The notes under the pieces are model-generated. The model had not been told where the DNA came from. It was given only the letters and a program-made list of their open reading frames with translations, and did not search any database. Positions 1 to 8,269 of a DNA stretch of 32,560 nucleotides are shown piece by piece. Every line of letters begins with the position of its first letter. Within the stretch, counting starts at the first letter, position 1. The stretch spans positions 889,233 to 921,792 of the forward strand of contig BFEA01000414.1 in the NCBI GenBank assembly GCA_003427395.1, in the 5' to 3' direction. Both the position numbers and the translations under genes were made by a program. This DNA comes from Chara braunii. Its lineage: Eukaryota > Streptophyta > Charophyceae > Charales > Characeae.

Positions 1-69
<69 letters not shown>
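1..69. repeat. (CT)n microsatellite, cut by window edge
   Basis: About 34 uninterrupted CT units begin at base 1, so the tract probably continues beyond the window. It runs into a short C stretch (69-76). Two other long (CT)n tracts, at 4477-4561 and 17934-18006, show that this simple repeat is common in the genome. Confidence 0.97.
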
Positions 70-71
<2 letters not shown>

Positions 72-76
72 CCCCC

Positions 77-640
77 TCATCCCACACACTTGAAGCCACT
101 GGCAGACAGTTCTCCCTCACTCATGACGTATTGACAACAACATTGTCCCAGGCTGAGCGTAGAAACCATGCAACAAATGGAAATGCGAAGAGACCATGCC
201 CTGGCTTACGACGTGATTATCATCACCAGGCACTCGTACTTTATGAGATCATCTCTTTTCGGATGGAAGAAAGTAGAGCACTAACTTCTAAGCTAGGATT
301 ACGCACAAGTCATCTCGGACACTCGTGCGTGCCTCACACATACATGCGCATGGAGTTGGCAGCCACGAACTCAAAACCCGTGTGCCCTTCATTGCTGAAG
401 AATTTCGCACACAGACAAGTAGTTCTCATTAGGTAGACAATACAAAGCAATATACACAAAATAGTTTTTTTTTTTTTTTTTTTTTAATGAATCGTAGAAA
501 TGGTGATTAAAGTATTAAAAAATAAAAAAATTGCACATCAATTGTTGCACCTTGCAATTCTCTAAAATCACCGGTGAAGTTGAGGGCTTAGAGTTTGATT
601 GATTTTAAAAAATTCAGACCTTCAAAAAAAAAAGACCGAA
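77..640. other. No gene seen; contains a T tract
   Basis: I find no convincing coding or RNA feature. A 20-nt T run lies near 466-485, and the stretch after it is AT-rich. The open frames here are short and match no family I recognise. Confidence 0.5.
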
Positions 641-652
641 ACTTGTGAGACA

Positions 653-778
653 GGGCCTCGCTGCACTCCTCTCGAAATGTGCAAAATGAGAGTGAATCTT
701 CCGCTAGAACATGGAAAGATCCATACTCAGCCATGATTTTTGTCTTTTGTGCATGTCGAGAGCAGTGGAGCGAGGCCC
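653..778. mobile_element. MITE-like inverted-repeat element, family A, copy 1
   Basis: A 126-bp segment is bounded by imperfect inverted repeats of about 30 bp. It starts GGGCCTCGCTGCACTCCTCTCG and ends with the complement, closing on CGAGGCCC. It carries the internal segment GCTAGAACATGGAAA. A second copy in the opposite orientation lies at 862-982, and a fragment lies near 1054-1118. No open frame of interest is inside, so it fits a non-autonomous DNA element. No clear target duplication was found. Confidence 0.65.
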
Positions 779-861
779 ATAGAAGGACAAAGCGATACCT
801 TTATGCGAGAGAACCTTCATGGACGTGCCTTCCACTGCCAACTCCAAAAATGCGTCATAGC

Positions 862-982
862 GTCTCGGCGCACCACTCACCAGATGTGAAAAAGACAAAA
901 ATATGCCGCATGCATGTATATTTCCATGTTCTAGCGTAATGTTCATCTCATTTTGCACATTTGGTGAGTGGTGCTGCGAGAC
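862..982. mobile_element. MITE-like inverted-repeat element, family A, copy 2 (inverted)
   Basis: The ends GTCTCGGCGCACCACTCACCA and the complement of GTCTCGCAGCACCACTCACCA form a 27-bp inverted repeat with few mismatches. The interior holds TTTCCATGTTCTAGCG, the reverse complement of the copy 1 interior, so the two copies lie head to head with about 80 bp between them. Such a pair could itself fold into a larger hairpin. Confidence 0.65.
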
Positions 983-1053
983 CCATAGAAACACTCGTTC
1001 GGCCCGTCCTCCCTCTTGCGCCCCATCTTCGTTCGTAAGAGCAAACGACAAAA

Positions 1054-1118
1054 GCTAGAACATGTATATTTCCATGTTCTAGCGGAATATTCATTCGAAA
1101 AACACATCACCAAGTAGA
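1054..1118. repeat. Family A fragment with an 11-bp perfect hairpin
   Basis: GCTAGAACATG (1054-1064) and its exact complement (1073-1083) form a hairpin with an 8-nt loop. The right part, through the ATTCATTCG segment, resembles the interior of the family A element at 862-982. It is best read as a rearranged fragment of that family. Confidence 0.5.
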
Positions 1119-1127
1119 GGTTCGTAC

Positions 1128-1235
1128 TACCGTCTTCACCCGAAGAGAACGCCCGGTCATCATCGCTGTATCTAGACGGAAAGTTGCCCAAATACGGCTG
1201 TAATGACCGGGGGTTCTATTCGGGTGAGCACGGTA
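1128..1235. mobile_element. Foldback MITE-like element, family B, copy 1
   Basis: A 108-bp segment begins TACCGTCTTCACCCGAA and ends with the near-exact complement, giving arms of about 33 bp with roughly four mismatches. The interior reads CGCTGTATCTAGAC. A second, more diverged copy with the same left arm and interior is at 1785-1884. There is no coding capacity. Confidence 0.65.
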
Positions 1236-1261
1236 GGAGATGCCCTTTTCGATCCTACCGT
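1230..1261. repeat. 9-bp perfect hairpin at the end of family B copy 1
   Basis: ACGGTAGGA (1230-1238) pairs with TCCTACCGT (1253-1261) around a 14-nt loop. It reuses the terminal TACCGT of the adjoining element, so the true element may extend to 1261 or this may be a nested partial copy. Confidence 0.5.
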
Positions 1262-1335
1262 ATCTCAGCTGCACAAGTCGCCCTGGGTTAACTTAGGAGT
1301 TCCACTTCCGCAGACACAACTGAAAAGCAACACGT

Positions 1336-1408
1336 GTCCTCCGGGACATCCGTCAAAATTGGAACGATACACGGCAGATTAGCATGGCCCCTGCGCAAGG
1401 ATGACACG

Positions 1409-1437
<29 letters not shown>
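1336..1437 (+). pseudogene. U6 snRNA retropseudogene, 3'-truncated, with poly(A)
   Basis: Bases 1336-1408 match the plant U6 spliceosomal RNA from its 5' stem-loop (GTCC...GGGACATCC) through AAAATTGGAACGATACA, ATTAGCATGGCCCCTGCG and CAAGGATGACACG. The match then stops and 29 A residues follow. The ACAGAGA catalytic box is changed (ACACGGC). No U6 promoter elements (upstream sequence element or TATA at the proper spacing) precede it. CAACACGTG spans the 5' junction and CAGCACGTG follows the tail after GAGA, an imperfect candidate target duplication. Loss of the 3' third plus a poly(A) tail indicates LINE-mediated retroposition, so it is almost surely not functional. Confidence 0.88.
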
Positions 1438-1440
<3 letters not shown>

Positions 1441-1572
1441 ACAGCACGTGGCTTGACAACGTACCTTTTTCAGAAAGAGGGCTTAGAACCATAAAATGCA
1501 ACCCAACCCCTTTTTTTTTTCCTGGAAGAGTAACACAAAACAGACATTGAATGAAGCAAAGAGGAACATAGG

Positions 1573-1634
1573 AGGAAAGAGGAGAAAGGAGAGGAGAGGA
1601 GAGGAGAGAGGAGAGGAGAGGAGAGGAGGAGGAG
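1573..1634. repeat. GGAGA-type polypurine simple repeat
   Basis: A run of GGAGA/GGAGAGA units, all purine on the plus strand, of about 60 bp. There is no associated gene. Confidence 0.85.
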
Positions 1635-1784
1635 CCGCCATAACTTTCACAGAGTGTGATTGACATGCGACAGTCTGAGAATAAAACTGGTTCGTCTTCG
1701 ACTCACTCTACCGCCTTCCCCCCAACACAAGGGCACCCCCATGACGACTGTGTGTACCGTACCGGATGGCAAACCTCCCCTCTC

Positions 1785-1884
1785 CACCCGAATAGAACGC
1801 CCGGTCATTACCGAATTTACCGCTGTATCTAGACTGAAAGTCGGCCGAAAACACAGCTACAATGGCTGGGCGTTCAGCTCAAAT
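1785..1884. mobile_element. Foldback MITE-like element, family B, copy 2
   Basis: The segment starts CACCCGAATAGAACGCCCGG, nearly identical to the left arm of the element at 1128-1235, and shares the interior CGCTGTATCTAGAC. Its right arm (around 1862-1884) is more decayed, so the hairpin is weaker. It is an older copy of the same family. Confidence 0.55.
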
Positions 1885-1889
1885 GGATG

Positions 1890-2500
1890 ACGATAGCCTC
1901 GTCCACATTCATGATCAGGGCACGTTGTGTTCTCGCGCTGTAGTACGGAATCGACGGCGTTTCCAACTTCGCTACCGTAGTGTTACGTCTCTCATGCCCG
2001 AGTAAGACATTAGCAGAACCCGCAATAAACTTAAGGGGTTGGTGATGGACTGTTAATGGGCGAACAAGGAAAAGCTATAAAGAGCTATTATAGTAGACTA
2101 AGTGCCTTGAGAGGAAGGATGAACGAGTGATGGTTTCTCTAAATGAAAGCCTTCTGCTCGCTGATATAAAGAGCTATTATAGAAGTGCCTTGCTATTTTC
2201 GACGCGATTTTTTCATCACCGGACAATTGTTACTTCACCATATTGGTCATGGTGCAACCATCACTCGAGCGCAGAGCTGGAGGTAGAATGAGTGGCGGTG
2301 GCTCGAGAAGAAGAATGCGTGCAACAGTTACCACGATGCACACTGACTGATACAATATCACAGTCATAACTTTCAAACAAGCACAGGGGGATGCTCAACG
2401 GGTGACTTCCTGCTTGTACACAGGGGCCGACGAGAGACCGGTGACCGGCCCTCTGTAGTATTTACATTATTACATTACTAGACAAAAACAAAAAAACACT
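1890..2500. other. No gene seen; short direct repeat
   Basis: The only structure I see is a direct repeat of ATAAAGAGCTATTATAG (near 2077 and 2165), each followed by AGTGCCTTG (in the first copy after a 7-nt insertion). No coding region is supported. Confidence 0.5.
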
Positions 2501-2534
2501 GGCAAGGGAAAAAAAAAAAAAAAACACTTAGCTC

Positions 2535-2810
2535 CTAGGCTACCAGAGCGGCCCGGGGTCACTTGCCCGGCCAGGGCAAAAACATTAAAAAAAAAAAAAA
2601 ACAGTATTTCTAAATCGTCTTTCTTATTTCGAATTTGGTGAAGAATTTCGATGTGACCCTGAGGCAAAAGTTGTTCAGTTTGTTTTTCTGCATAACATAA
2701 TTTTTTTGTGGATTTTTTGGATTTTTTTTCTTTTTTCTTTTGCTGGGACCTTACCTGGTCCTTGCACGGGCTGGCCACCCGGGACCCGGGCGGCCCGGCT
2801 GGTAGCCTAG
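2535..2810 (+). mobile_element. hAT-like MITE, copy 1, with 8-bp target duplication
   Basis: The 276-bp element has perfect 12-bp terminal inverted repeats CTAGGCTACCAG. It is flanked on both sides by CTTAGCTC (2527-2534 and 2811-2818), a perfect 8-bp target duplication. The ends are very GC-rich (CGGCCCGGGG; GGGACCCGGGCGGCCCGG) and the middle holds A and T homopolymers around a conserved core (AAGAATTTCGATGTGACCC). Two more copies are at 26327-26578 and 29058-29346. The 8-bp duplication points to the hAT superfamily; P-like or Merlin-like elements are alternatives. It has no transposase, so it is non-autonomous. Confidence 0.9.
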
Positions 2811-2854
2811 CTTAGCTCCAAAAAAAGAAAAAAAAACACTTAGCTCGAAAGAAA

Positions 2855-2878
2855 ACACACACACACACACACACACAC
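2855..2878. repeat. (AC)12 microsatellite
   Basis: Twelve AC units just downstream of hAT-like MITE copy 1, flanked by a repeated CACTTAGC motif. Confidence 0.95.
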
Positions 2879-3028
2879 TTAGCATGGAAACAAAAAGTAA
2901 ATTCACCAAGTAGTGGAACTCCGAGCATAAAATTTCTAGATCATTTATTGTTTGAAAAACGGGAAAAATAGAAAGTAATCTCTTTGATTTCCCCCCTTCA
3001 GGCATATGTACCTTCAACGTTTCTAGCC

Positions 3029-3126
3029 GCGATTTCGGCGTTTTTTGGGAAACGAAATCGTCAGGTCTTACCGGGATCCCACCGGTAGGACCTGACGATT
3101 TCGGTACAGAAAACGCCGAAATTGCG
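3029..3126. repeat. 98-bp foldback hairpin
   Basis: Two arms of about 47 bp face each other around a tiny centre (GGATCCC). The left arm includes GCGATTTCGGCGTTTT and CGAAATCGTCAGGTC; the right arm is their complement with a few mismatches and small indels. No second copy is in this window. It may be a small foldback MITE; a small-RNA hairpin is a weaker alternative. Confidence 0.7.
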
Positions 3127-3377
3127 ACCAGGAACGGCAACATCAAATGGCCAACTCGAAACGAGTAGTGTTCTCAAGATTTGTTTTTTTTATTTTTTCA
3201 AATCAAAGAAATTCCTAAGAGATCTTTTGAGCAAGTGGCAAACAAATTAGACGAAAACGTGAAACAGCCATCAACGATGCACACCGGTCATAATTCCATT
3301 GCCGCTGCAAACCGCGGCGATTGAAAGGGAACAAGATAAACATACTGTAAGAAAGAGAGAAGATAGAACGAAGAATG

Positions 3378-3483
3378 CTTCCGGGACATCCGTTAAAATC
3401 GGAACCATACAGAGAACGAGCAATTACTGTATTAGTATGGCCCCTGAGGTTATAAAGATGACACGCACAAATCGACAAAGAAT
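3378..3483 (+). pseudogene. Diverged full-length U6 snRNA-like sequence
   Basis: U6 blocks appear in order: CTTCCGGGACATCCGTTAAAA, GGAACCATACAGAGA (the ACAGAGA box is intact), ATTAGTATGGCCCCTG, and GATGACACGCACAAATCGA near the 3' end. About 15 extra bases separate ACAGAGA from ATTAG, and the segment after GCCCCTG is altered (GAGGTTATAAA instead of CGCAAG). No T-run terminator follows, and I see no plant U6 promoter upstream. It is probably a pseudogene, although the 3' region conserved in U6 is well kept. Confidence 0.75.
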
Positions 3484-3499
3484 GAGGTGAACGGCGAAC

Positions 3500-4230
3500 A
3501 GGGGTGCCCCCTTCTTCTTTGCTTTTCTGCAAAGAACACAATCATTCATTCCATCCAGTTCATTTGATGGCCGGGGTCCTCACACTCTACACGGCGAAAC
3601 ATTACTGGCAGCAACTACCCAGCTTCGACGGTTACACTGGACCAAAAGAGGAAAACCGAAAAGCAGACATTCCAAAATAGGAAAACAGAAAAGCGAAAGT
3701 CCAAAAATCAAAATTCCACAGCGAGAATCCTTCAAAGGTGAAAATCCATAATAATGAAAAGAAAAAAAAAAAAGAGTGAACCACAGTTAGACGGCACTTA
3801 TTTTTTCGATTCGGCGTGCCAAATATGATTGACAAGAGAACACAATGTAAACAGAAAAAAAAAAAAAAAAAAAAAAAAACAATCCGTCGCAGAACGCACC
3901 TCCGCCTTCACCCACTCTTCTCCCAGCACCGCCTTGAACGCTCAGCGATATTCGCAAACTGGCAACAGACAGAAGCCAATCCACTGCTTAACTTCGGTCA
4001 TCCCTGGTAGTAAAGCCCATCAATTGCTTAGCTTCGGCAATTAGATCCCACTCATTCGGTCTTTCCTATCCCTCGAGCGCTCGCTCGGTCGACCGATCCT
4101 ATCACCGCTCGACCTAAAGGTAGTCCGAGACCTGCACCCGATCCGACTAGACAGCGGTCAGCACAACAAAACCGCGATGATGACCGCTGCAAGCTATCAA
4201 CCTGCAACACTTCTCCGCCACTCAGCTACG
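3500..4230. other. No gene seen; A-rich degenerate repeats
   Basis: Around 3640-3780 short phrases such as CCAAAA...GGAAAA recur in a loose tandem pattern. An A run of about 24 lies near 3857-3880. The rest, up to the hairpin at 4231, shows nothing I can name. Confidence 0.45.
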
Positions 4231-4265
4231 CGCAGCGCAGTAAATACCTAGTATTTACGCTGCGT
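4231..4265. repeat. Hairpin with a 3-nt bulge
   Basis: GCAGCG(CAG)TAAATAC and its complement GTATTTACGCTGC face each other around a short centre. It lies downstream of the NRS/ER gene and shows no T run, so no terminator role is claimed. Confidence 0.5.
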
Positions 4266-4473
4266 TGATTTCACCATCACGATGATCAGTAAGGATTGAC
4301 AATGTAAGCTTCCGGCAATGCACTCCTCGACCAGCAGAAAGGGTGGTGGTGGTCGTTCCACCATGGCACCACACGAAACACCGACAACAATTTCGACTAC
4401 TCCACACTTTTCACTACCCCTCTAATCGCTTCGTCTCCCCACCAGGGCACAAACATTGCATTCGGAAATGCGC

Positions 4474-4476
<3 letters not shown>

Positions 4477-4561
<85 letters not shown>
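4477..4561. repeat. (CT)n microsatellite, about 42 units
   Basis: An uninterrupted 85-bp CT tract ending about 165 bp downstream of the NRS/ER stop codon. On the gene's strand it reads (GA)n, and it could be in the 3' untranslated region or just beyond it. Open frames through it (poly Ser-Leu or Arg-Glu) are artefacts. Confidence 0.97.
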
Positions 4562-4564
<3 letters not shown>

Positions 4565-4725
4565 GGCAACAGAGTTAGGGACAAAAATAGATATTGACGA
4601 ACGAACCCAACATAATGCGGAAACGAAAAGTGCTTTCGTAAACAGCTTGGCGTTCTTTATCAGGGAAGAAGACAACAACAGCATTCCGAGGACGAGAAGG
4701 AAAACGACAACGGGAGGTTAACAAT

Positions 4726-5739
4726 TCAGGACACAGTTCCCACATGGCCATTGCTAGCAGCATCCGAGGAGGTGACAACGACAGAGTCGGACGCTTGCAC
4801 CGCGGCCAGCTTCGTCGTTGCCGCCTCTTTCGGCACCCGCCTGTTAGGCTCGAAGACGTACTTGATGAGCGAATCCCGAATGTCGAGCATTTCAGGGAAT
4901 TCCTTCTTCATCTTCGTCATGTCGAGCTCGTTGTTACTCCTCGCCGCGACGATGACCTTTGCCTGCTCCTCCAGCGTGAAGTTCGTCCACTTGAAACTCG
5001 GGTCGATGTAATCCCTATACAACTCCAATATCTCGTTATGGCTGATTGGCTTCGGATTGGTGAAGTTATAGATGCCTGTCAATCCTCTCCTGGCCATCTC
5101 AACGGCGTAAGGCAGCAACTCGTCCAGCACTGTCATCGAGTTCGGGATGTTCACCACCTTCTCGTACATCGTGATCTTCGTGATGAAGTTCCTAGGATTC
5201 CTCAAATCCGAGGTTATCGGCATTCGGACCCTCAGAGTCAAGACATTGTCGTACACTCTCAGAAGCTCTTCCACCATGCCCTTAGTGAACGAGTAGTAGG
5301 AGCCGGCGAAGTTCGCCCTCTCCTCCTCCGTGAAGCCAACGCCAGAGCCCAGGGGATGCGCGGCATCGTACTCGAAAATGCATCCGGTCGCGAAGTTGGT
5401 GACGTGCAGGTTATGCAACTTGCACACGTCGACAAGATTTAGGGTTCCGATCACGTTCGCGCGAATCGTCTCCGCCCTGTGGCTCTCACACCAGTCCACG
5501 TTCGGTCTTCCGGTCACGCCCGCGGCATTGAGGACGTGCGTAGGCTTGGCTGCCACGATATCAGCCTTCAAAGCAGCTCTGTCCTCCAAGCGACCCGAGC
5601 CATACACATACGGAATGCCCTGCTCCTCACACAGCTTGCCCAACAACCCGCCGATCCAACCCGTGCGCCCATAGATCAACAGCTTCATGGCAGTGCTACC
5701 GGTAGCCACTTTCGCGGGCACCACCGTCTCCGTCGACAT
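4726..5739 (-). CDS. NRS/ER: Bifunctional UDP-4-keto-6-deoxyglucose 3,5-epimerase/4-reductase (NRS/ER, UER1)
   Basis: It converts UDP-4-keto-6-deoxy-D-glucose to UDP-L-rhamnose using NAD(P)H, in the cytosol, feeding pectin and glycoside synthesis. The 337-aa reading runs from the ATG at 5739 to TGA at 4726-4728. The Rossmann motif GRTGWIGG is at residues 24-31, NAAGVTGRPNVDWCESH at 71-87, TGCIFEYD at 118-125, the catalytic YSFTK (Tyr149, Lys153) at 149-153, TVLDELLP at 203-210, NFTNP at 225-229 and YVFEPN at 294-299. Plant homologues are about 300 aa, so nearly the whole family length is present, plus a short N-terminal lead and an Ala/Ser/Thr/Val-rich tail (about 300-337). The frame stays open to GTG at 5781 after an in-frame TAG, but GTG is an unlikely start here. 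A is at -3 of the chosen ATG. No intron interrupts the coding region. It is GC-richer than its surroundings and no gene neighbours it closely. Plant RHM C-terminal domains are similar, but no RHM dehydratase domain is present. Confidence 0.95.
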   Translation of the reverse strand: MSTETVVPAKVATGSTAMKLLIYGRTGWIGGLLGKLCEEQGIPYVYGSGRLEDRAALKADIVAAKPTHVLNAAGVTGRPNVDWCESHRAETIRANVIGTLNLVDVCKLHNLHVTNFATGCIFEYDAAHPLGSGVGFTEEERANFAGSYYSFTKGMVEELLRVYDNVLTLRVRMPITSDLRNPRNFITKITMYEKVVNIPNSMTVLDELLPYAVEMARRGLTGIYNFTNPKPISHNEILELYRDYIDPSFKWTNFTLEEQAKVIVAARSNNELDMTKMKKEFPEMLDIRDSLIKYVFEPNRRVPKEAATTKLAAVQASDSVVVTSSDAASNGHVGTVS

Positions 5740-5836
5740 GGTTGCGTGAGCGGTGGAATCTCTGTCCCCGCCTTCTGCCACTGTCCGCTACTTGGAAATT
5801 TCTGTACAGACTTGGGGACAAGCTTTGCAGAGTCAA

Positions 5837-5919
5837 CTGGCAGGAGAAGAGGAATCGATCGATTCCTTAAACCTACAAGCCCAGCCAACATATCAGCCGT
5901 GTGGTCGGCCAGAATTCAC
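5837..5919 (-). other. Possible 5'-UTR intron of NRS/ER
   Basis: On the gene's strand a donor-like G|GTGAAT is at 5919 and a pyrimidine-rich CTCTTCTCCTGCCAG acceptor ends at 5837, giving an 83-nt intron. Removing it would delete the upstream ATG at 5891. That ATG opens a 68-codon out-of-frame reading that overlaps the main start and would hinder translation. This is inference only, without transcript evidence. Confidence 0.3.
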
Positions 5920-6006
5920 CGGGAAGTGCCCCTCTATTTCTTCCGCGTGGTCCACGACTGGTCCGACGAACCGGGAAAGGCCTCCATTACCCACCTCGTC
6001 TACCGC

Positions 6007-6016
6007 ATATAAATGT
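6007..6016 (-). promoter_or_regulatory. Candidate TATA element for NRS/ER
   Basis: ATTTATATGC on the minus strand, about 270 bases upstream of the ATG, would imply a leader of roughly 240 nt. It is the best TATA-like match in the upstream 300 bases, but matches of this kind are common in AT-rich DNA. Confidence 0.25.
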
Positions 6017-6145
6017 CCGCATACATACGGCGGCATACCCTTCTCTGTTCAGCGTTTTCCGCGCGAGTCTCCCTGGCGGGGAGCCTTGTCATAAGTCCAG
6101 AAGATTTTTATCCCGAAAGAGGAGCGGAAAAAACACAGGGACTCC

Positions 6146-6290
6146 AGCCTATGTGGCTGAATGGTACAATGTCACGTGTAACTGTTAGGTAACGGACTGT
6201 GAGATCGAGTCCTCCAGAAGTCGGACGAACGCAGATGAACACATGGGATCGAATCCTCACGAAATCAGGAGAACGCAGATGAACACGAAG
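6146..6290 (+). repeat. tRNA-derived SINE-like element with duplicated B-box segment
   Basis: An A-box match TGGCTGAATGG (6153-6163) is followed 37 nt later by a B-box-like AGATCGAGTCC (6201-6211), the normal spacing of a tRNA-type pol III promoter. The B-box segment is repeated 44 bp on as GGATCGAATCC (6245-6255), and both copies run into AACGCAGATGAACAC. The tRNA fold is not preserved, so this is a SINE head or a tRNA relic and not a tRNA gene. A simple-sequence tail is not clear. Confidence 0.5.
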
Positions 6291-6383
6291 TATAGAAAAA
6301 GAACAAAGATTTGTCAAATGCCCCTGAAAGATGGGGTATTTCCACCAGATACCCCTCAAACAATGGGGCATCGGGTCTCTATC

Positions 6384-7003
6384 CATCACTCTAGAATCTT
6401 TTGAGAGGCTGGAGCTGTCAGAGCCGAAAAAGGGTCCCATTTCACTACTCTAGACTCGAAAAGTTGAGACCGGCATGCCTCCACTTACTCTAGAATTGGC
6501 CTCCCGAAAACTTGTCAGAAAAAGGTTCTCGCTCCGCTACTCTAGACTCTCAAAAACTCGACTCTAAAAAGGGACTCCCGAAAACCCACTCTAGAGTTGT
6601 CAGAAAATGCTGGAAAAGCATCTCGCTCCACTACTCCAGACTCAAAATTATCAGTCGAACATGGCTCCACTTATTTTAGAATTGGCCTCCCCAAAACCCA
6701 TTCTAGAGTTGTCCCTAAAAAAGAACTCCCAGAAACCCATTCTAAAGTTGTCGAAAAGTACTGGAAAATTGTCTCCTTCCACTACTCCAGACTCAAGATT
6801 TTGAGTCCGGCATGCGTCCACTTGTTATAAAAAAGGTCCCGCTCCACTACTTTAAACTCTCAGAATTTTGACTATCAAAATGACTCATGAAAACCCATTA
6901 ATAGAGTTGTCAGAAAATGTTGAAAAAGGGGCTTGCCCCACTAGTCCAGCATGTGTCCACTTACTTTAGAATTGGCCTCCGGAAAAACCATTATAGGGTT
7001 GTC
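6384..7003. repeat. Degenerate tandem array, unit about 65-150 bp
   Basis: Six to seven units begin with variants of CACTACTCTAGACTC (near 6384, 6441, 6534, 6628, 6779, 6844 and 6941). Units also share TTAGAATTGGCCTCC and CCATTCTAGAGTTGTCAGAAAATG. Unit length varies by loss or gain of sub-blocks. TCTAGA sites recur. No coding function is apparent. Confidence 0.75.
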
Positions 7004-8230
7004 AAAACATGAAAACACTCTTGAAATCATCAAGAGTGGTTATATCAATTTAGAGAATTTGCCTGTAATGTCGGAATCAAATAGTGTGGTTGCAAGGAAC
7101 CTTTAGTCGGGCCTCGTTTTTCAAGCGTGGACCTGCAATCCCAATGGGAAAACTAGTAGTTTGAATCACCAGTACTCGACCCAACTATCGACCGCAGAAA
7201 AAAATAGAGTCAAAATGTTTCTAGTCGAATTAATTTTATGGGCTTCTGTAACGGCCCGTACATTTCCTAAATTATGGCTTGTATACAGGCACGACTCGGA
7301 GTTTAAGAAGTACACGCGGTTTAACCACCAGTACCTTTCCCTGCTTGCAAAACAAACATACAACTCGTTTACGGCTGCATTTTTCGGAGGTTGGGGTACC
7401 TAACCAAAATGGTTGGCCATGACAGCCAAAATCAGGTCCGCGTAAGTTTTTTCCTTTTTGGCGTGCAATGTATTTTTAGGCTCGACTTCAACAGTTGGAC
7501 GAGGTACTAATGATTTTTGTTGTCCCGGAGTCATGTTGTCTAATTCAAGTTCACGAGTCTCTAGGCCACCTTTAAAAGTAAGTGAACAAGTTCACGAGTC
7601 TCTAGGCCACCTTTAAAAGTAAGTGAAGTAAACTAGAAGGTGAGAATTTCGTGAGTTTTTTACTCTTCGATCTGACAGTTTTTGAATTTGTTGTGTTAGT
7701 GGAGCGACGCCCATTTTTAATAATTTTGTACTTGTTTTTTAACAACTCTAAGATGAGTTTTGGATAGGTCATTTATAGAATAAGTGAAGTTATGCTCAAC
7801 TCTCAAATTTTCGAAAGTCTATAGTATTGGAGTGAAAACTCTCGTTTAAACCACTAGGACCTTTCTTAGCTATTCGTGTCGAGTCTAAAATCAAAATGCT
7901 CGCAAAAAAAAAAAAACAAAAAAAAACACGGATTCGATTTTGGTTGGCGCCACCAACAGTTTCACGTCGGTAGTCCCGAGGTTGCCTTCCCCCCGTATTA
8001 ACCGGCGAGCATTTATTTTTCAAGTCGGAAAAGGTACTGATGATTTAATGTTCTTCACACCGGTGTGATTTTTTGCGAAATACTTAAATCTTCAATAAAG
8101 GCTGATATTTATTGATATCCTCCTATCGAACTCTTCGTGTAGACTCGATTCCGATGACTTCGTAAAAAGGGGGCGGATGGGTTGGATCAAGCTAGGCTAT
8201 ATTGTAACTAGTAATTATTAGTGAAGCTCA
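7004..8230. other. No gene seen; perfect 41-bp tandem duplication
   Basis: CAAGTTCACGAGTCTC... is exactly duplicated in tandem (7546-7586 and 7587-7627), so the duplication is recent. Weaker echoes link 7140-7520 with 7800-8060 (GTTTAA(A)CCACYAGKACCTTT; GGTACTRATGATTT), suggesting an old large duplication. An A-rich stretch lies at 7904-7926. Confidence 0.55.
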
Positions 8231-8269
8231 AGGAATGGATGGATAAGAGTTTGAACATTTCAGCCGACA

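Noticed and set aside
1336-1408. Functional U6 snRNA gene
   Set aside because: The 3' third is missing, a poly(A) tail follows, the ACAGAGA box is changed, and no snRNA promoter is present.
4343-4684. Open frames of Ser-Leu or Arg-Glu repeats through the CT tract
   Set aside because: They are translations of a dinucleotide repeat with no domain on either side. The same applies at 17642-18419.
5740-5781. Longer NRS/ER start at 5781 (14 extra residues)
   Set aside because: The codon at 5779-5781 is GTG on the gene strand, directly after an in-frame TAG three codons upstream. The first ATG is at 5739 and has A at -3.
4744-6012. Long plus-strand frames opposite NRS/ER (4744-5442, 5479-6012)
   Set aside because: They are antisense shadows of a GC-rich gene. 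Their translations match nothing I know.
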